The position numbers were made by a program, and so were the translations under genes. From Acinetobacter lwoffii (lineage in GTDB: Bacteria; Pseudomonadota; Gammaproteobacteria; Pseudomonadales; Moraxellaceae), in contig NZ_CP072549.1 in NCBI RefSeq assembly GCF_019343495.1, forward strand, positions 248,001 to 312,000: a stretch of DNA of 64,000 bases, read 5' to 3'. Under the pieces are notes generated by a model that was given only the letters and a program-made list of their open reading frames with translations, was not told where the DNA came from and made no database searches. This document shows, one piece after another, positions 26,108 to 35,681 of the stretch (its first letter is position 1; each line of letters opens with the position of its first letter).

Positions 26108-26671
26108 TTATTTTTTAGAAGATTTGGATTGTCGGGTCATGCTGTTGAGTACATGATCTTTATCGATAAAATGATGTTTCAGTGCTGCGAAAATATGTCC
26201 AACTAAAAGTAAGCCAACTGCCCAGGAAAGCCAGATATGCAGGGGTTTTACGATCGCGGTTACAGCCGGATTTTCTGCAATCAGTGCCGGCAGGTTAAAT
26301 AAATATAGCACTGGTGCTGGATAGCCCAGACTCCAGCTATATAAACAGCCGGTGACAGGTAGAGCAATCAGCATAAAATACAAAGCCAGATGACCTGCAT
26401 GTGCCAAAGTTTTCATCCGGGGTGACATAGTGTCCGGTAGTTCAGGGGCAGGATGGGTATAACGCCAGAAAATTCGCACAACCAGTAGGAAAATAATGGT
26501 GGTGGCGATATTTTTATGCAGGGTGATGACATCGCCTTTAAAGCTGCCATCGACCTCATAACTTAAAAAATTCCCACTATAAAAACCAATCAGCCAGGCC
26601 GCAATAAAGATAACTGCCATGATCCAGTGCAACCATTGTGCCGTGCGCGTGTAATATTGTACTTTTTCCAT
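26108..26671 (-). CDS. cybB: Cytochrome b561-family protein
   Basis: 187-residue four-helix di-heme b561 (YodB/CybB/YceJ group) that moves electrons from quinol, possibly to superoxide or a periplasmic partner. Start at 26671 (MEKVQYYTRTAQWLHWIMAV) is chosen because the family starts there; a longer frame to 26764 adds 31 atypical residues. Heme-ligand histidines: WLHW (near 14), a His in VITLHKNIA (helix 2), AHAGHLALY (helix 3) and LHIWLSWAVGLLLVGHIFAALKHH split around helix 4. It sits between two paralogous cysteine lipoproteins but on the opposite strand. Confidence 0.88.
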   Translation of the reverse strand: MEKVQYYTRTAQWLHWIMAVIFIAAWLIGFYSGNFLSYEVDGSFKGDVITLHKNIATTIIFLLVVRIFWRYTHPAPELPDTMSPRMKTLAHAGHLALYFMLIALPVTGCLYSWSLGYPAPVLYLFNLPALIAENPAVTAIVKPLHIWLSWAVGLLLVGHIFAALKHHFIDKDHVLNSMTRQSKSSKK

Positions 26672-26888
26672 GTGATTTTCGATTGCCCTCAAAGATGGAT
26701 GCACCTTAGCAAAGGGCGAATCAGCCCAGCAATTCCAAATCTGCAACGCTATGGTGGCTTTCATGCAACATCCATTGAAATGGCTGGGTGCAGATTAAAC
26801 ATTCAGGATGATTTATAGATTTCTTATTCAGGTGAATTTCGGCACAATAGCGTCACGCTTCATATATGAATAAACAAGGAACAGATCT

Positions 26889-27260
26889 GTGAAAAAATTA
26901 TTGGCTGCACTTGCTCCGCTTACTTTGGTTTTATCTGCTTGTGCAACAACAGGCAGCCCTGAAACGCAAACCACGACTCAACAGCTGGGTGGGGCTGCGC
27001 TTAAAATCGCGATCAATACAAAATGTACGACTGAGCTGAATAATATTCCAGCATGGCAAACAGCTACACGTCTAATGACTACGACCCAAAAGCAGAATAT
27101 CCAGACTGAAATTTGTGGCTGTGTCAGTGAAAAAGCGCCACAAAGTGTAACAGCGGTAGATTTGGCGACTGCAGCAATTGACCCGGCAGCACGTGCGACG
27201 ATTGTCGGCAATGTGGTTGCAAAAACCATTAACGCTTGTGTGGCTGAAGCTGTAAACTAA
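26889..27260 (+). CDS. Cysteine-containing lipoprotein, paralogue of the gene at 25711
   Basis: 123-residue predicted lipoprotein (lipobox LSAC, Cys 18) with a Thr/Gln-rich linker after the anchor. Conserved features shared with the lipoprotein at 25711: KCTTEL, a Trp ten residues on, KQNIQTEICGCVSEKAP and the final NACVAEA. Four non-lipobox cysteines, two as CxC, could form disulfides or bind metal or heme-like ligands in the periplasm. GGAACAG ribosome site 10 nt upstream. Followed by a strong terminator. Function unknown. Confidence 0.75.
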   Translation: MKKLLAALAPLTLVLSACATTGSPETQTTTQQLGGAALKIAINTKCTTELNNIPAWQTATRLMTTTQKQNIQTEICGCVSEKAPQSVTAVDLATAAIDPAARATIVGNVVAKTINACVAEAVN

Positions 27261-27275
27261 GCCAAGATTAAATTG

Positions 27276-27307
27276 AAATAGGCTGACTGGTTCAGCCTAT
27301 TTTTTAT
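27276..27307 (+). terminator. Terminator after lipoprotein
   Basis: Stem AATAGGCTGA with its complement (one base offset) around CTGG, T6 tail. rnhB starts 13 nt later. Confidence 0.9.
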
Positions 27308-27319
27308 GGAAAAATAGAC

Positions 27320-27907
27320 ATGAAGATTGCTGGTGTAGATGAAGCAGGGCGTGGGCCATTAGTCGGTTCAGTCGTCGCTGCGGCAGTTATTTTGGATCCG
27401 AACAACCCGATTGAGGGTTTAAATGATTCTAAAAAACTCACTGAAAAGAAGCGTGAAAAACTTTTTATCGAGATTCAGGAAAAAGCGCTGGCATGGGCCA
27501 TTGCTGAGGCTTCTGCGGCAGAGATTGATGAACATAATATTTTGCAAGCTTCTTTGCTGGCCATGCGCCGTGCTGTAGAAGCTTTGCCAGTTCAGCCTGA
27601 GCATGTATTGGTCGATGGCAACAAGATTCCACAGGGCCTTGCTATGAGCTGTGATGCCGTGGTGGGTGGTGATGCACTGCATGCTGAAATTTCAGCAGCC
27701 AGTATTCTGGCGAAAGTAACCCGTGATCATCAGATGATCGAGATGGACCAGAAGCATCCGCAATTTGGCTTTGCCAAGCACAAGGGTTATCCGACCAAGG
27801 CACATTTTGAAGCGATTGCCTTACATGGCGTGATTGATGAGCATCGTCGCAGTTTTGGGCCGGTAAAAAAGGTGATTGCAGCATTACAGCAGGGTGCAGA
27901 ACTTTAA
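27320..27907 (+). CDS. rnhB: Ribonuclease HII
   Basis: 195-residue RNase HII, which removes ribonucleotides and RNA from RNA-DNA hybrids. Catalytic pattern: [12 protein letters not shown] (D6, E7), [21 protein letters not shown] (Asp near 98) and SILAKVTRD (Asp). Length is typical. The start is 13 nt after the preceding terminator, with GGAAAAATAGAC giving a modest ribosome site, so a promoter may lie within the upstream gene end. Confidence 0.95.
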   Translation: MKIAGVDEAGRGPLVGSVVAAAVILDPNNPIEGLNDSKKLTEKKREKLFIEIQEKALAWAIAEASAAEIDEHNILQASLLAMRRAVEALPVQPEHVLVDGNKIPQGLAMSCDAVVGGDALHAEISAASILAKVTRDHQMIEMDQKHPQFGFAKHKGYPTKAHFEAIALHGVIDEHRRSFGPVKKVIAALQQGAEL

Positions 27908-27961
27908 GTTTTATTTTAAATTATCTAAGTATTTAATATTTTTGTATAAAATTTAGACAAA

Positions 27962-27992
27962 TTTAAAGCGGCTCAAAAGCCGCTTTATTCTT
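27962..27992. terminator. Bidirectional terminator between rnhB and csrA
   Basis: 8-bp stem AAAGCGGC with GCCGCTTT around TCAAAA, with T-rich flank on each strand. Confidence 0.85.
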
Positions 27993-28002
27993 CGCACAAA
28001 CA

Positions 28003-28257
28003 TTAACGATTAAAGTTATTTTGTGTCTGGCTGTCATCTTCATAAGAAGGTTGGTAATCTTGATCGATATGTTGAAGATGTTCATGCATTGCACGTTCAT
28101 GCTGGATACGCTGGTAAATCTCTTCACGGTGCACAGAGACTTCTTTCGGAGCATTTACCCCGATACGAACCTGGTTACCTTTTACACCAAGCACAGTCAC
28201 ACTGACTTGATCACCAATCATTAAAGTTTCCCCGACGCGTCGAGTCAGAATCAGCAT
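28003..28257 (-). CDS. csrA: Carbon storage regulator CsrA
   Basis: 84-residue RNA-binding regulator. Residues 1-61 are the canonical CsrA core: [34 protein letters not shown] and [13 protein letters not shown], including R44 of the GxHR region (VHRE) that contacts GGA motifs. The remaining 20 or so residues form an acidic, Gln/Asn-rich tail ([11 protein letters not shown]) that is absent in enterobacteria and seems typical of Acinetobacter. It sits between rnhB and lysC. GGAG-type ribosome site (AAGGAGAAAAAC) 7 nt before the start, itself containing GGA, so self-regulation is possible. Confidence 0.95.
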   Translation of the reverse strand: MLILTRRVGETLMIGDQVSVTVLGVKGNQVRIGVNAPKEVSVHREEIYQRIQHERAMHEHLQHIDQDYQPSYEDDSQTQNNFNR

Positions 28258-28415
28258 GTTTTTCTCCTTGCAAAATGCAAAACCTGCAATCTATTGAATG
28301 TAAAACAAAAAGCACAACCAAAAATTACAAAATAAGATCTGGATAGAAATTCTGTCATCTGGGTGAAAGATTTTAATCTATCTCAGCTGGTTAAAAATCC
28401 TCAGGCTTAATATAA

Positions 28416-28455
28416 CAGAGCCACTATAAAAAAAACTATAGTGGCTCTGCATTTT
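28416..28455 (-). terminator. Hairpin downstream of lysC
   Basis: 13-bp perfect stem 28416-28428 with 28437-28449; the loop is A-rich on the + strand (U7 on the lysC transcript). Good stem but the T tract follows poorly, so termination strength is uncertain. Confidence 0.7.
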
Positions 28456-28507
28456 TGTAGACTTTTATAAAATACTGTCAAACAATGACAATATTCTGTC
28501 TTAACGC

Positions 28508-29788
28508 TTAAGCACGTGCGCTAGATTCGCCTTGTTCACGGTCTAAACCGAATGCGGTATGCAATGAACGAACCGCAAGTTCAAGATAATTTTCTTCAAT
28601 GATCACAGAAATCTTGATTTCAGACGTCGAGATCATCAGGATGTTGATGCCTTCGTCTGCCAAAGCTGTGAACATTTTGCTTGCCACGCCGGCATGTGAA
28701 CGCATGCCTACACCTACAATTGATACTTTTACGATATCTGAACGGGTCGCAACTTCACGCGCACCAATTTCTTGAGCAGTTGCTTCAAGAATGGCTTTGG
28801 CTTTATTTAATTCGCCACGGTTCACAGTAAAAGTGAAATCAGTTGTACCATCTTCTTCAACGTTCTGGATAATCATATCCACTTCAACATTGGCATCACC
28901 AATCGGGCACAAAATTTTAGAAGCAATACCCGGTTCGTCAGGCACACCTAAAATAGTTAATTTTGCTTCGTCACGGTTAAATGCGATACCGGAGATAATT
29001 GGCTGTTCCATGTTGTCTTCCAATTCAGTCGTAATAAGTGTACCAACGTTTTGCTTAAACTCTTCGTCGAATGCGCCATCGTTGTCATTGTCGAAGCTTG
29101 ATAATACGCGTAAAGGCACCTGGTATTTACCAGCAAATTCAACTGAACGAATTTGCAGGACTTTAGAACCGAGTGACGCCATCTCAAGCATTTCTTCAAA
29201 TGAAATACGATCAACTTTTTTTGCTTTTGGTGCAACACGTGGATCGGTGGTATATACACCGTCAACGTCGGTATAAATCTGGCATTCATCTGCTTTGAGT
29301 GCGGCAGCAATTGCAACACCTGAAGTATCAGAACCGCCACGCCCTAAAGTGGTGGTATTGCCATGTTCATCAAAACCCTGGAAACCGGCAACGACAAGTA
29401 CGCGGCCTGCATCCAGATTTGAGTTCAGGACTTCAGTATCAATGGATTCGATACGTGCCTTATTGAATGAGCTGTCGGTTTTCATGCCAACCTGGCGACC
29501 TGTTAGTGATTTTGCTTCAACTCCAATTGAGTTCAGCGCCATTGCTAACATAGAAATCGTAACCTGTTCACCCGTAGATACCATTTGGTCTAGTTCACGT
29601 GGGTCAGGGGTTTCGGTAATGGCCTTCGCTAAAGCAAGTAGACGATTGGTTTCGCCACTCATTGCTGATACCACTACCACTACCTTGTGGCCGTGGTCAT
29701 GCCAGCGCTTTACACGACGAGCAACATTTAAAATGCGCTCGGGAGTACCCATAGAGGTACCGCCATATTTTTGAACGATTAATGCCAT
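28508..29788 (-). CDS. lysC: Aspartate kinase (lysine-sensitive type)
   Basis: 426-residue monofunctional aspartokinase, first step of the Lys/Thr/Met/DAP pathway. KYGGTSMG at residues 7-14, GGSDTSGVAIAAALKADECQ with the catalytic Asp, YTDVDGVYTTDPR, and two C-terminal ACT domains (about 265-335 and 345-420) for feedback control. The length fits the LysC-beta group with fused regulatory domains. It lies 64 nt downstream of alaS in the same direction. The upstream gap contains a 10-bp hairpin, so co-transcription is possible but modulated. Confidence 0.95.
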   Translation of the reverse strand: MALIVQKYGGTSMGTPERILNVARRVKRWHDHGHKVVVVVSAMSGETNRLLALAKAITETPDPRELDQMVSTGEQVTISMLAMALNSIGVEAKSLTGRQVGMKTDSSFNKARIESIDTEVLNSNLDAGRVLVVAGFQGFDEHGNTTTLGRGGSDTSGVAIAAALKADECQIYTDVDGVYTTDPRVAPKAKKVDRISFEEMLEMASLGSKVLQIRSVEFAGKYQVPLRVLSSFDNDNDGAFDEEFKQNVGTLITTELEDNMEQPIISGIAFNRDEAKLTILGVPDEPGIASKILCPIGDANVEVDMIIQNVEEDGTTDFTFTVNRGELNKAKAILEATAQEIGAREVATRSDIVKVSIVGVGMRSHAGVASKMFTALADEGINILMISTSEIKISVIIEENYLELAVRSLHTAFGLDREQGESSARA

Positions 29789-29807
29789 AGTTGTTCCATA
29801 TAAGCCA

Positions 29808-29833
29808 TGACCCTGATGTACCTATCAGGGTCA
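29808..29833 (-). other. Perfect hairpin between alaS and lysC
   Basis: 10-bp stem TGACCCTGAT with its exact complement around a 6-nt loop, in a 64-nt gap. No T tract on the minus strand, so it is not a normal terminator; it may be an RNA-processing or stabilising element. Confidence 0.6.
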
Positions 29834-29852
29834 GTTACACAAAATTGAAGTT

Positions 29853-32531
29853 TTATTTTGCTGCAAGCCAGGCAGTTAAATCCGCCATCACTGGAGCAAA
29901 CTTCTCGTTAAGTGGCGCGCCACCTTGTGCTAAGTCAGGTTTACCACCACCTTTACCACCTAGCTCAGTTGCCAAATGTTTGATGATGTCACCTGCTTTA
30001 ATAGAAGCAGTAAAGTCTTTTGCTACAGATGCGATCAAGCTCACCTTGTCACCCTCTACACCTGCCAGAACAATCACTGCATTTTCTAATTTTGATTTCA
30101 CACCGTCGTGCAGGTTGCGTAGTGCTTTTGCATCCATGTTTTCAACAGTTGTAATCAAGGTTGCACGACCTGCAATGCTTTGAACTTGGCTTAGAAGTTC
30201 ACCGGCTTGCAGGCTAGCAAGTTTTTGATTGAGTTGTTCAATCTGTTTCTGCAAGCTCGATGCAGTATCAACCAGTGCTTCAACTTTTTCTAAAGTCTGG
30301 TCTTTTTGTGCTTTGAGCAAACCGTTAATCGTATTGATATCGCGATCGGCTTTTTGCGCAACTTCAACTGCTTTAGTGCCTGTTACTGCTTCAATACGAC
30401 GTACACCGGCTGCCACACCACCTTCAGAGGTGATTTTGAACAGACCGATATCACCGGTACGTTTTACGTGAATACCACCGCAAAGTTCGATTGAGAAGTT
30501 TTTCTCTTCAATCACTGAACCCATAGACAGTACACGTACTTCGTCACCGTATTTCTCGCCAAACAGCATCATCGCGCCTTTAGCTTTCGCAGACTCGATA
30601 TCCAGAAGTTCAGTAGACACCGCAGTATTGGCAATCACTTCAGCATTGACCAAACGTTCAATTTCTTGCAGCTGTTCAAAGCTTACAGGTTGGTCATTGG
30701 CAAAGTCAAAACGTAACACATCAGATGCAACCAATGAACCTTTTTGCTGTACATGTGAACCTAAAATTTGACGTAACGCAGCATGTAGCAGGTGAGTCGC
30801 AGAGTGGTTGCGCGCAGTTGCTGCACGAATATCTGCTTTTACTGTTGCTTCTACATTTTGAGTAACTTTCAAGTTACCCATCGTCACGATACCTTGGTGT
30901 ACAAATGCGCCACCAGATTTTTTGGTATCTTGAACTTCGAAAATACCAGTATCGTTTTTAAAGATACCTGTATCACCGATTTGACCGCCGCTTTCTGCGT
31001 AGAAAGGTGTTTGGTTAAGTACGATCAGTGCTTCGTCGCCTTCAACCACTTCGTCAACTTGCTCGCCATCTTTGTAGATTGCGATGATTTGACCTTGACC
31101 CGCAGTTGCATCGTAACCTTCAAACTGAGTTTCACCTTCGACTTTCACAACAGAATTATAGTCGATTGCGAATTTGCCTGCATCACGTGCGCGTTGACGC
31201 TGTGCAGCCATTTCAGTTTCGAAACCAGCTTCATCAATGGTTAAGTCACGTTCACGTGCGATGTCAGCAGTCAAGTCAGTCGGGAAACCATAAGTGTCGT
31301 AAAGTTTAAATACCACTTCGCCCGGAATCACAGAACCTTTTAACTGTGCCAATTCGCCTTCAAGCAATTTCAAACCTTGCTCAAGTGTTTTGGCAAATTG
31401 TTCTTCTTCTTTCAGAAGTTGTGCTTCGATACGTGCTTGTTGAGCAGCAAGTTCAGGATAAGCTTCGCCCATCACTTCGATCAGTGGCTTCAACATCTTG
31501 TAGAAGAACGAACCTGTTGCACCTAGCTTGTTACCATGACGTACTGCGCGACGGATGATACGACGCAGTACATAACCACGACCTTCATTCGATGGATTTA
31601 CGCCATCAGCAATCAGGAATGAACATGAACGTGCATGGTCAGCAACAACTTTCAATGAAGCAGGATACTGAACTGGTGTGCCTTTCTCAGCAGCTTCAGC
31701 TTCAAGCGCTGTAGTGTCCAAACCAATAATTTCAGCCGCAGCTTTAAGTAAATGCTGGAATAAATCGATTTCGTAGTTTGAGTTGACATGCTGTAAAACG
31801 GCAGAAATACGCTCCAAGCCCATCCCTGTATCCACAGAAGGCGCTGGAAGAGGGTGTAATACGCCATCCGCAGTACGATTGAACTGCATGAATACGTTGT
31901 TCCAGATTTCAATGAAACGGTCGCCATCTTCTTCAGGAGAACCCGGTAGGCCACCCCAGATGTGATCGCCATGGTCGAAGAAGATTTCAGAACATGGACC
32001 GCAAGGACCGGTGTCGCCCATTGCCCAGAAGTTATCAGATGCGTATTGACCGCCTTTGTTGTCACCAATACGAATAATGCGAGAAGCGTCTAGACCGATT
32101 TCTTTGTTCCAGATGTCGAATGCTTCGTCGTCTGTATGGTAAACGGTTGCATAGAGTTTATCTTTAGTAAGACCAAGCCATTCTTCGTTAGTCAAAAAGT
32201 CCCAAGCAAATTTGATCGCATCACGTTTGAAGTAATCACCAAAGGAGAAGTTACCCAACATTTCAAAGAAAGTGTGGTGACGTGCTGTATAACCTACATT
32301 GTCCAAGTCGTTGTGCTTACCACCTGCGCGCACGCATTTTTGTGATGACACTGCACGTACATAATCGCGTTTTTCTAGACCTAAGAAGCAATCTTTAAAC
32401 TGGTTCATACCAGCATTGGTGAACAGCAAAGTTGGGTCATTGGCAGGTACTAGAGAACTCGACGCGACACGTGTATGCCCTTGCGATTCAAAGTAACGCA
32501 AAAATGCTTCACGAATTTCAGCTGATGTCAT
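29853..32531 (-). CDS. alaS: Alanyl-tRNA synthetase
   Basis: 892-residue class II synthetase. Order: catalytic core with motif 1/2 ([28 protein letters not shown]), tRNA recognition, editing domain with [13 protein letters not shown] and the downstream [13 protein letters not shown] zinc residues, then the coiled C-Ala domain ending in [11 protein letters not shown]. Start at 32531 ([11 protein letters not shown]) is where conserved sequence begins; a TTG or GTG start a few codons upstream (32552, 32546) has a better ribosome site (GGAG), so a seven-residue extension cannot be excluded. A promoter is visible about 120 nt upstream. Confidence 0.96.
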   Translation of the reverse strand: MTSAEIREAFLRYFESQGHTRVASSSLVPANDPTLLFTNAGMNQFKDCFLGLEKRDYVRAVSSQKCVRAGGKHNDLDNVGYTARHHTFFEMLGNFSFGDYFKRDAIKFAWDFLTNEEWLGLTKDKLYATVYHTDDEAFDIWNKEIGLDASRIIRIGDNKGGQYASDNFWAMGDTGPCGPCSEIFFDHGDHIWGGLPGSPEEDGDRFIEIWNNVFMQFNRTADGVLHPLPAPSVDTGMGLERISAVLQHVNSNYEIDLFQHLLKAAAEIIGLDTTALEAEAAEKGTPVQYPASLKVVADHARSCSFLIADGVNPSNEGRGYVLRRIIRRAVRHGNKLGATGSFFYKMLKPLIEVMGEAYPELAAQQARIEAQLLKEEEQFAKTLEQGLKLLEGELAQLKGSVIPGEVVFKLYDTYGFPTDLTADIARERDLTIDEAGFETEMAAQRQRARDAGKFAIDYNSVVKVEGETQFEGYDATAGQGQIIAIYKDGEQVDEVVEGDEALIVLNQTPFYAESGGQIGDTGIFKNDTGIFEVQDTKKSGGAFVHQGIVTMGNLKVTQNVEATVKADIRAATARNHSATHLLHAALRQILGSHVQQKGSLVASDVLRFDFANDQPVSFEQLQEIERLVNAEVIANTAVSTELLDIESAKAKGAMMLFGEKYGDEVRVLSMGSVIEEKNFSIELCGGIHVKRTGDIGLFKITSEGGVAAGVRRIEAVTGTKAVEVAQKADRDINTINGLLKAQKDQTLEKVEALVDTASSLQKQIEQLNQKLASLQAGELLSQVQSIAGRATLITTVENMDAKALRNLHDGVKSKLENAVIVLAGVEGDKVSLIASVAKDFTASIKAGDIIKHLATELGGKGGGKPDLAQGGAPLNEKFAPVMADLTAWLAAK

Positions 32532-32934
32532 AAAACGAGTACTCACAACCAAGTCACTCCATAATTTCCGATTTGGCTAAAACACCACAGTCTGACAAGC
32601 ATACAAGAGCTCTGCTGCAATGCGGGGCTTAAAAATTTAAAACGCCAAATTATAACGGAAAAAGCAGTATGCACCAATCATTTTAAAACCAATTGCGAAG
32701 GATTTATTTACTCAGGTTTTTCGCTGAATAATTAAATTGAATTTTCCCACAGTAGAATTCGTCTATATCCATCTCTTTAAAAAATAAACGGAATTTTAAA
32801 TGGCTCGAATACAGACGAATGTATCAGAAATAAAATAATCGAAAATCAGTATTTTCACTGAAGTTTTTAATGTACGGCGCCAGAAATCCTTTAACATAGA
32901 AGAGTTTTAAAATAGGCATATAAAAGGTCGAGTC
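32532..32934. other. Divergent promoter region alaS / epd-like
   Basis: 403 nt without a gene. A minus-strand promoter is seen: TATAAT as read on the minus strand (32649-32654) with TTGGTG 17 nt upstream (32672-32677), giving alaS a leader of about 110 nt. An 8-bp inverted repeat ATTCGTCT (32758-32765)/AGACGAAT (32814-32821) may be an operator. Nothing else was found. Confidence 0.6.
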
Positions 32935-33957
32935 ATGCAACGAGTGGCAATCAATGGATTTGGGCGTATTGGACGGAATGTACTGCGCGCATGGTTTGAA
33001 AACCCGAAAGATTTTAATTTTGAAATCGTTGCCATTAACGATATTGCCGATGTTGAAACCCTGATTCACCTGTTTAAATATGACTCGACCCATGGCCGTT
33101 TTCCGGGGCAGGTGGATCTCAGCTATGATACTGAACATATCTATATGCATATCAGCTATCAAGATGCTGCATTAAAAGTACAGGTTTTGTGTGAGTCGCA
33201 GCCGGCTAAGTTGCCTTGGCAAAACTTGGCGGTAGATGTAGTGCTTGAATGTACTGGACTGTTCCGTTCTCGTGAAGCCGCGACCCAGCATATTGGAGCA
33301 GGGGCGAAACGTGTGATTATCGGCGCAGCACCTTTTGATACGGTCGATGCCGCAATTGTCTATGGTGTCAATCATCATGAAGTCAAAGCATCGGACCAGA
33401 TCATTTCCAGTGTTTCTTGTACTACACAGGCTTTGGTGCCACTGGTCAAAATTGTCGATGATGCTTTTGGCATCACTAGCGCCCTGATGACTGAAATCCA
33501 TGCTGTAACGGCGGATCAGTCGGTACTGGATCATGCGCATCGTGATTTGCGTCGTGCACGTGCTTCAGGCCATAACATCATTCCTACGACTTCGAGCGCA
33601 CTCGGTGCCTTAAAGCGTGTCATGCCAAAAATGGAAGATCGTATTGATGGTTATTCAATTCGGGTGCCGACCATTAATGTGGCCGCGATTGATTTAACGT
33701 TTGTCTCCCAGTCGCCGATTACCGATCACAAGCTGAATGAAGTGCTGATCAAGGCTGCCCAGCAGGATTTTGCGGAAATTATGGCCGTGACAGATGAGCC
33801 ATTGGTATCGAGTGATTTTAATCATTCCCCATATTCATTGATTGTGGATTTGACCCAGACTCTAGTCGTCGGGCATCAAGCCAAAGTCTTTGCCTGGTAC
33901 GATAACGAGTGGGGCTATGCCAACCGTCTGCTGGATTTATGTGAATCATTTCATTAA
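32935..33957 (+). CDS. epd: Erythrose-4-phosphate / glyceraldehyde-3-phosphate dehydrogenase family
   Basis: 340-residue GAPDH-fold enzyme. NAD domain GFGRIGRNVLRAW; STHGRF, LPWQNLAVDVVLECTGLF and RVPTINVAAIDLTF all resemble E. coli erythrose-4-phosphate dehydrogenase (Epd) of pyridoxal-phosphate synthesis more than GapA. The catalytic Cys is present (SVSCTTQALVP, about residue 161), but the usual SCTTN is SCTTQ and the following Cys is Ala. His of the active site is probably in TEIHAVT. Either Epd or a secondary GAPDH is possible; Epd is favoured. AAAGGTCGAGTC ribosome site. Monocistronic with a terminator. Confidence 0.72.
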   Translation: MQRVAINGFGRIGRNVLRAWFENPKDFNFEIVAINDIADVETLIHLFKYDSTHGRFPGQVDLSYDTEHIYMHISYQDAALKVQVLCESQPAKLPWQNLAVDVVLECTGLFRSREAATQHIGAGAKRVIIGAAPFDTVDAAIVYGVNHHEVKASDQIISSVSCTTQALVPLVKIVDDAFGITSALMTEIHAVTADQSVLDHAHRDLRRARASGHNIIPTTSSALGALKRVMPKMEDRIDGYSIRVPTINVAAIDLTFVSQSPITDHKLNEVLIKAAQQDFAEIMAVTDEPLVSSDFNHSPYSLIVDLTQTLVVGHQAKVFAWYDNEWGYANRLLDLCESFH

Positions 33958-33976
33958 GTTCGGGTTATCTAAACCT

Positions 33977-34007
33977 CAAAAGCACCGAGATACGGTGCTT
34001 TTTTCTT
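33977..34007 (+). terminator. Terminator after epd-like gene
   Basis: 10-bp stem AAAAGCACCG with its complement around AGATA, T6 tail. Confidence 0.92.
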
Positions 34008-34149
34008 GCCTGTAAATATTCTGCAAGCCATGTTTTAAGAGAATTTGCCGGTAATTGATCGAAAATCAGGAATTGAGGCTGAATTATTTACGTTATCTGC
34101 AGCATTTTTCGTTAAGATAAAGACAATAAAATGAAATAAGAGCAAGCAC

Positions 34150-34446
34150 ATGATGGTGGTTTGGGGATTTATTATACTGCTGACTTTGGCGGTGATTTTT
34201 CTGATCTGGCTGCAGTTTAATCAGAGTGATGAGCCACGTAGCGTGGAAGGCGTGCCAGTCGAAGAAAAAATCGTGCATCTGGAAGAAAATTTAAAAAAGA
34301 CCCTGGAAATCATGCAGGATCTAGCCAAAAAAATGCATGTGCAGCAGGAAGTGCTGGATCAGACCACAGCCAAACTTCAGCAGGTTGAATTGCAAAATGC
34401 CGAACTGGTCAGTTTGCTGACCAAAGTGGTTGATCCACAGAAATAA
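34150..34446 (+). CDS. Single-pass membrane coiled-coil protein
   Basis: 98-residue protein with one N-terminal membrane helix (about 3-23) and a long amphipathic helix with heptads (EEKIVHLEENLKKTLEIM through QQVELQNAELVSLL), predicted coiled coil in the cytoplasm. No family name recognised; similar small proteins are common in Acinetobacter. A start one codon later is equally possible. Flanked by terminators, so it is monocistronic. Confidence 0.7.
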   Translation: MMVVWGFIILLTLAVIFLIWLQFNQSDEPRSVEGVPVEEKIVHLEENLKKTLEIMQDLAKKMHVQQEVLDQTTAKLQQVELQNAELVSLLTKVVDPQK

Positions 34447-34484
34447 ACAAAACCCCTTTAGAGATCATTTAAAGGGGTTTTTCT
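34447..34484. terminator. Terminator between coiled-coil gene and azlD
   Basis: 11-12 bp stem AAACCCCTTTA with its complement around an 8-nt loop, flanked by A and T runs, suiting both convergent transcripts. Confidence 0.92.
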
Positions 34485-34488
34485 AGCG

Positions 34489-34788
34489 TTAGATTATTAA
34501 AATTCTTAAAATTGCAGCAGAAACCATACTGATGGCGACGGTCGGTAATAATCCAAAACGTGTAGCGGCAAATAGCGTTAAAGCCAAGGCGATCAGGTCT
34601 GCAGGATTGTCGCGTACAAAATAGGGTGCAATCACTGAAATCAGCACGCAGCCGGGGACTACTTCCAGAATTTTACGCTGGCGCTGTGTCAGCGTTTTAT
34701 TTTTTAATAAGACATAGCCCAAGATCCGGGTTAAATAGGTGGTCGCAGCAATCAGGATAATGGCCACCAAGGTGCTCATCTGGATCAT
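34489..34788 (-). CDS. azlD: AzlD-type branched-chain amino-acid exporter small subunit
   Basis: 99-residue membrane protein with about four helices (ATTYLTRILGYVLL, VVPGCVLISVIAPYF, LALTLFAATRF), the AzlD pattern. The start at 34788 overlaps the azlC stop by 4 nt (ATGA), which sets the start against a longer frame to 34911. With AzlC it forms a two-component exporter of branched-chain amino acids or analogues. A divergent Lrp/AsnC regulator is next to azlC, as in Bacillus where azlB controls azlCD. Confidence 0.85.
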   Translation of the reverse strand: MIQMSTLVAIILIAATTYLTRILGYVLLKNKTLTQRQRKILEVVPGCVLISVIAPYFVRDNPADLIALALTLFAATRFGLLPTVAISMVSAAILRILII

Positions 34789-35534
34789 GTTTGATCTTCT
34801 TGAATCAGGAAAAATGCCGAAGCTATTCCAGACAAGGCACCAATCGGCACATACCAGCCCGCAGGTAAATATAAATAAGCCAAAGCCGCACAGACTAAAC
34901 TGACCAGCCATGGCCGGGCAGCCTCAAAACCTTTCCACATACTTCTTAGTAACACCAGAAATACAGCAGGAAAGGCCATATCAAAACCAAAACGTTTGAT
35001 GTCGCCTAATACAGGCCCAAGCATGGCGCCGAGTGTGGTAAATCCGACCCACATCAAGTACAGGCAAAAACACAGGCCAGCATAATAAGGCATGCTAAAA
35101 GCAGCACGATAACCCAGTTGCGCCTGTTTCCTTTGTGCATCAGCCAGACCGAGTGCCCAGCTTTCATCGACCATAAAAAACAGCGCCGGAAAAACTTTAA
35201 GATTCGGAAGATGCTTTAAATACGGCACCAAACTGGCGCCCATCAACAGATGCCGGCTATTTACCAGAAAGGTAATGAACATCAGCATGAGTAAATTTGG
35301 TGGACTGCTCCAGACCTCCAGAATGGCAAATTCAGAACCGCCGGCAAAGTTCAAACCGGTCAGTAATGGCACTTCGAGCAAGCTGAAATTCTTCTGTACC
35401 GCCGTCGCACCCAGCACCAGCGCAAAGGGGATAATTCCCAAAAGCATGGGGATAGAATCTTTCATGCCACGTTGAAATTCGCTGAAATCGGTAGGGACAA
35501 CCACCGCTGCGGTGCTTTGTCTGAACAAAAGCAT
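34785..35534 (-). CDS. azlC: AzlC-type branched-chain amino-acid exporter large subunit
   Basis: 249-residue membrane protein of the AzlC family: PFALVLGATAVQKNFS, TGLNFAGGSEFAILEVW, FITFLVNSRHLLMGASL and FMVDESWALG are all conserved family segments. About 6-7 helices. Translationally coupled to azlD by ATGA. A second pair of the same family occurs at 60.7-61.8 kb in this window but with clearly different sequence. Its promoter faces the Lrp-type regulator gene. Confidence 0.88.
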   Translation of the reverse strand: MLLFRQSTAAVVVPTDFSEFQRGMKDSIPMLLGIIPFALVLGATAVQKNFSLLEVPLLTGLNFAGGSEFAILEVWSSPPNLLMLMFITFLVNSRHLLMGASLVPYLKHLPNLKVFPALFFMVDESWALGLADAQRKQAQLGYRAAFSMPYYAGLCFCLYLMWVGFTTLGAMLGPVLGDIKRFGFDMAFPAVFLVLLRSMWKGFEAARPWLVSLVCAALAYLYLPAGWYVPIGALSGIASAFFLIQEDQT

Positions 35535-35681
35535 GGAAATGACCTGGGTACTGCAAAACTAGACCATATTTTATGGCGATATTCAGGCTATTTGCTGTTG
35601 TAGTGAAAGAGATTTGAGTTTTATTTGAAATTAAATTGCGCTAAATTAAATTTAAGGGGTTTTAAATGCCAAGGCATAGAC

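Noticed and set aside
28791..29774. Long open frames antisense to lysC
   Set aside because: They run opposite a clearly conserved gene and have shadow-type composition (Ser/Pro/Ile-rich) without start signals.
30792..31244. 150-codon frame antisense to alaS
   Set aside because: Cys/Phe-rich antisense shadow of a universally conserved gene.
32824..33162. Minus-strand frame overlapping the start of the epd-like gene
   Set aside because: Antisense to a conserved NAD-binding domain, no ribosome site.
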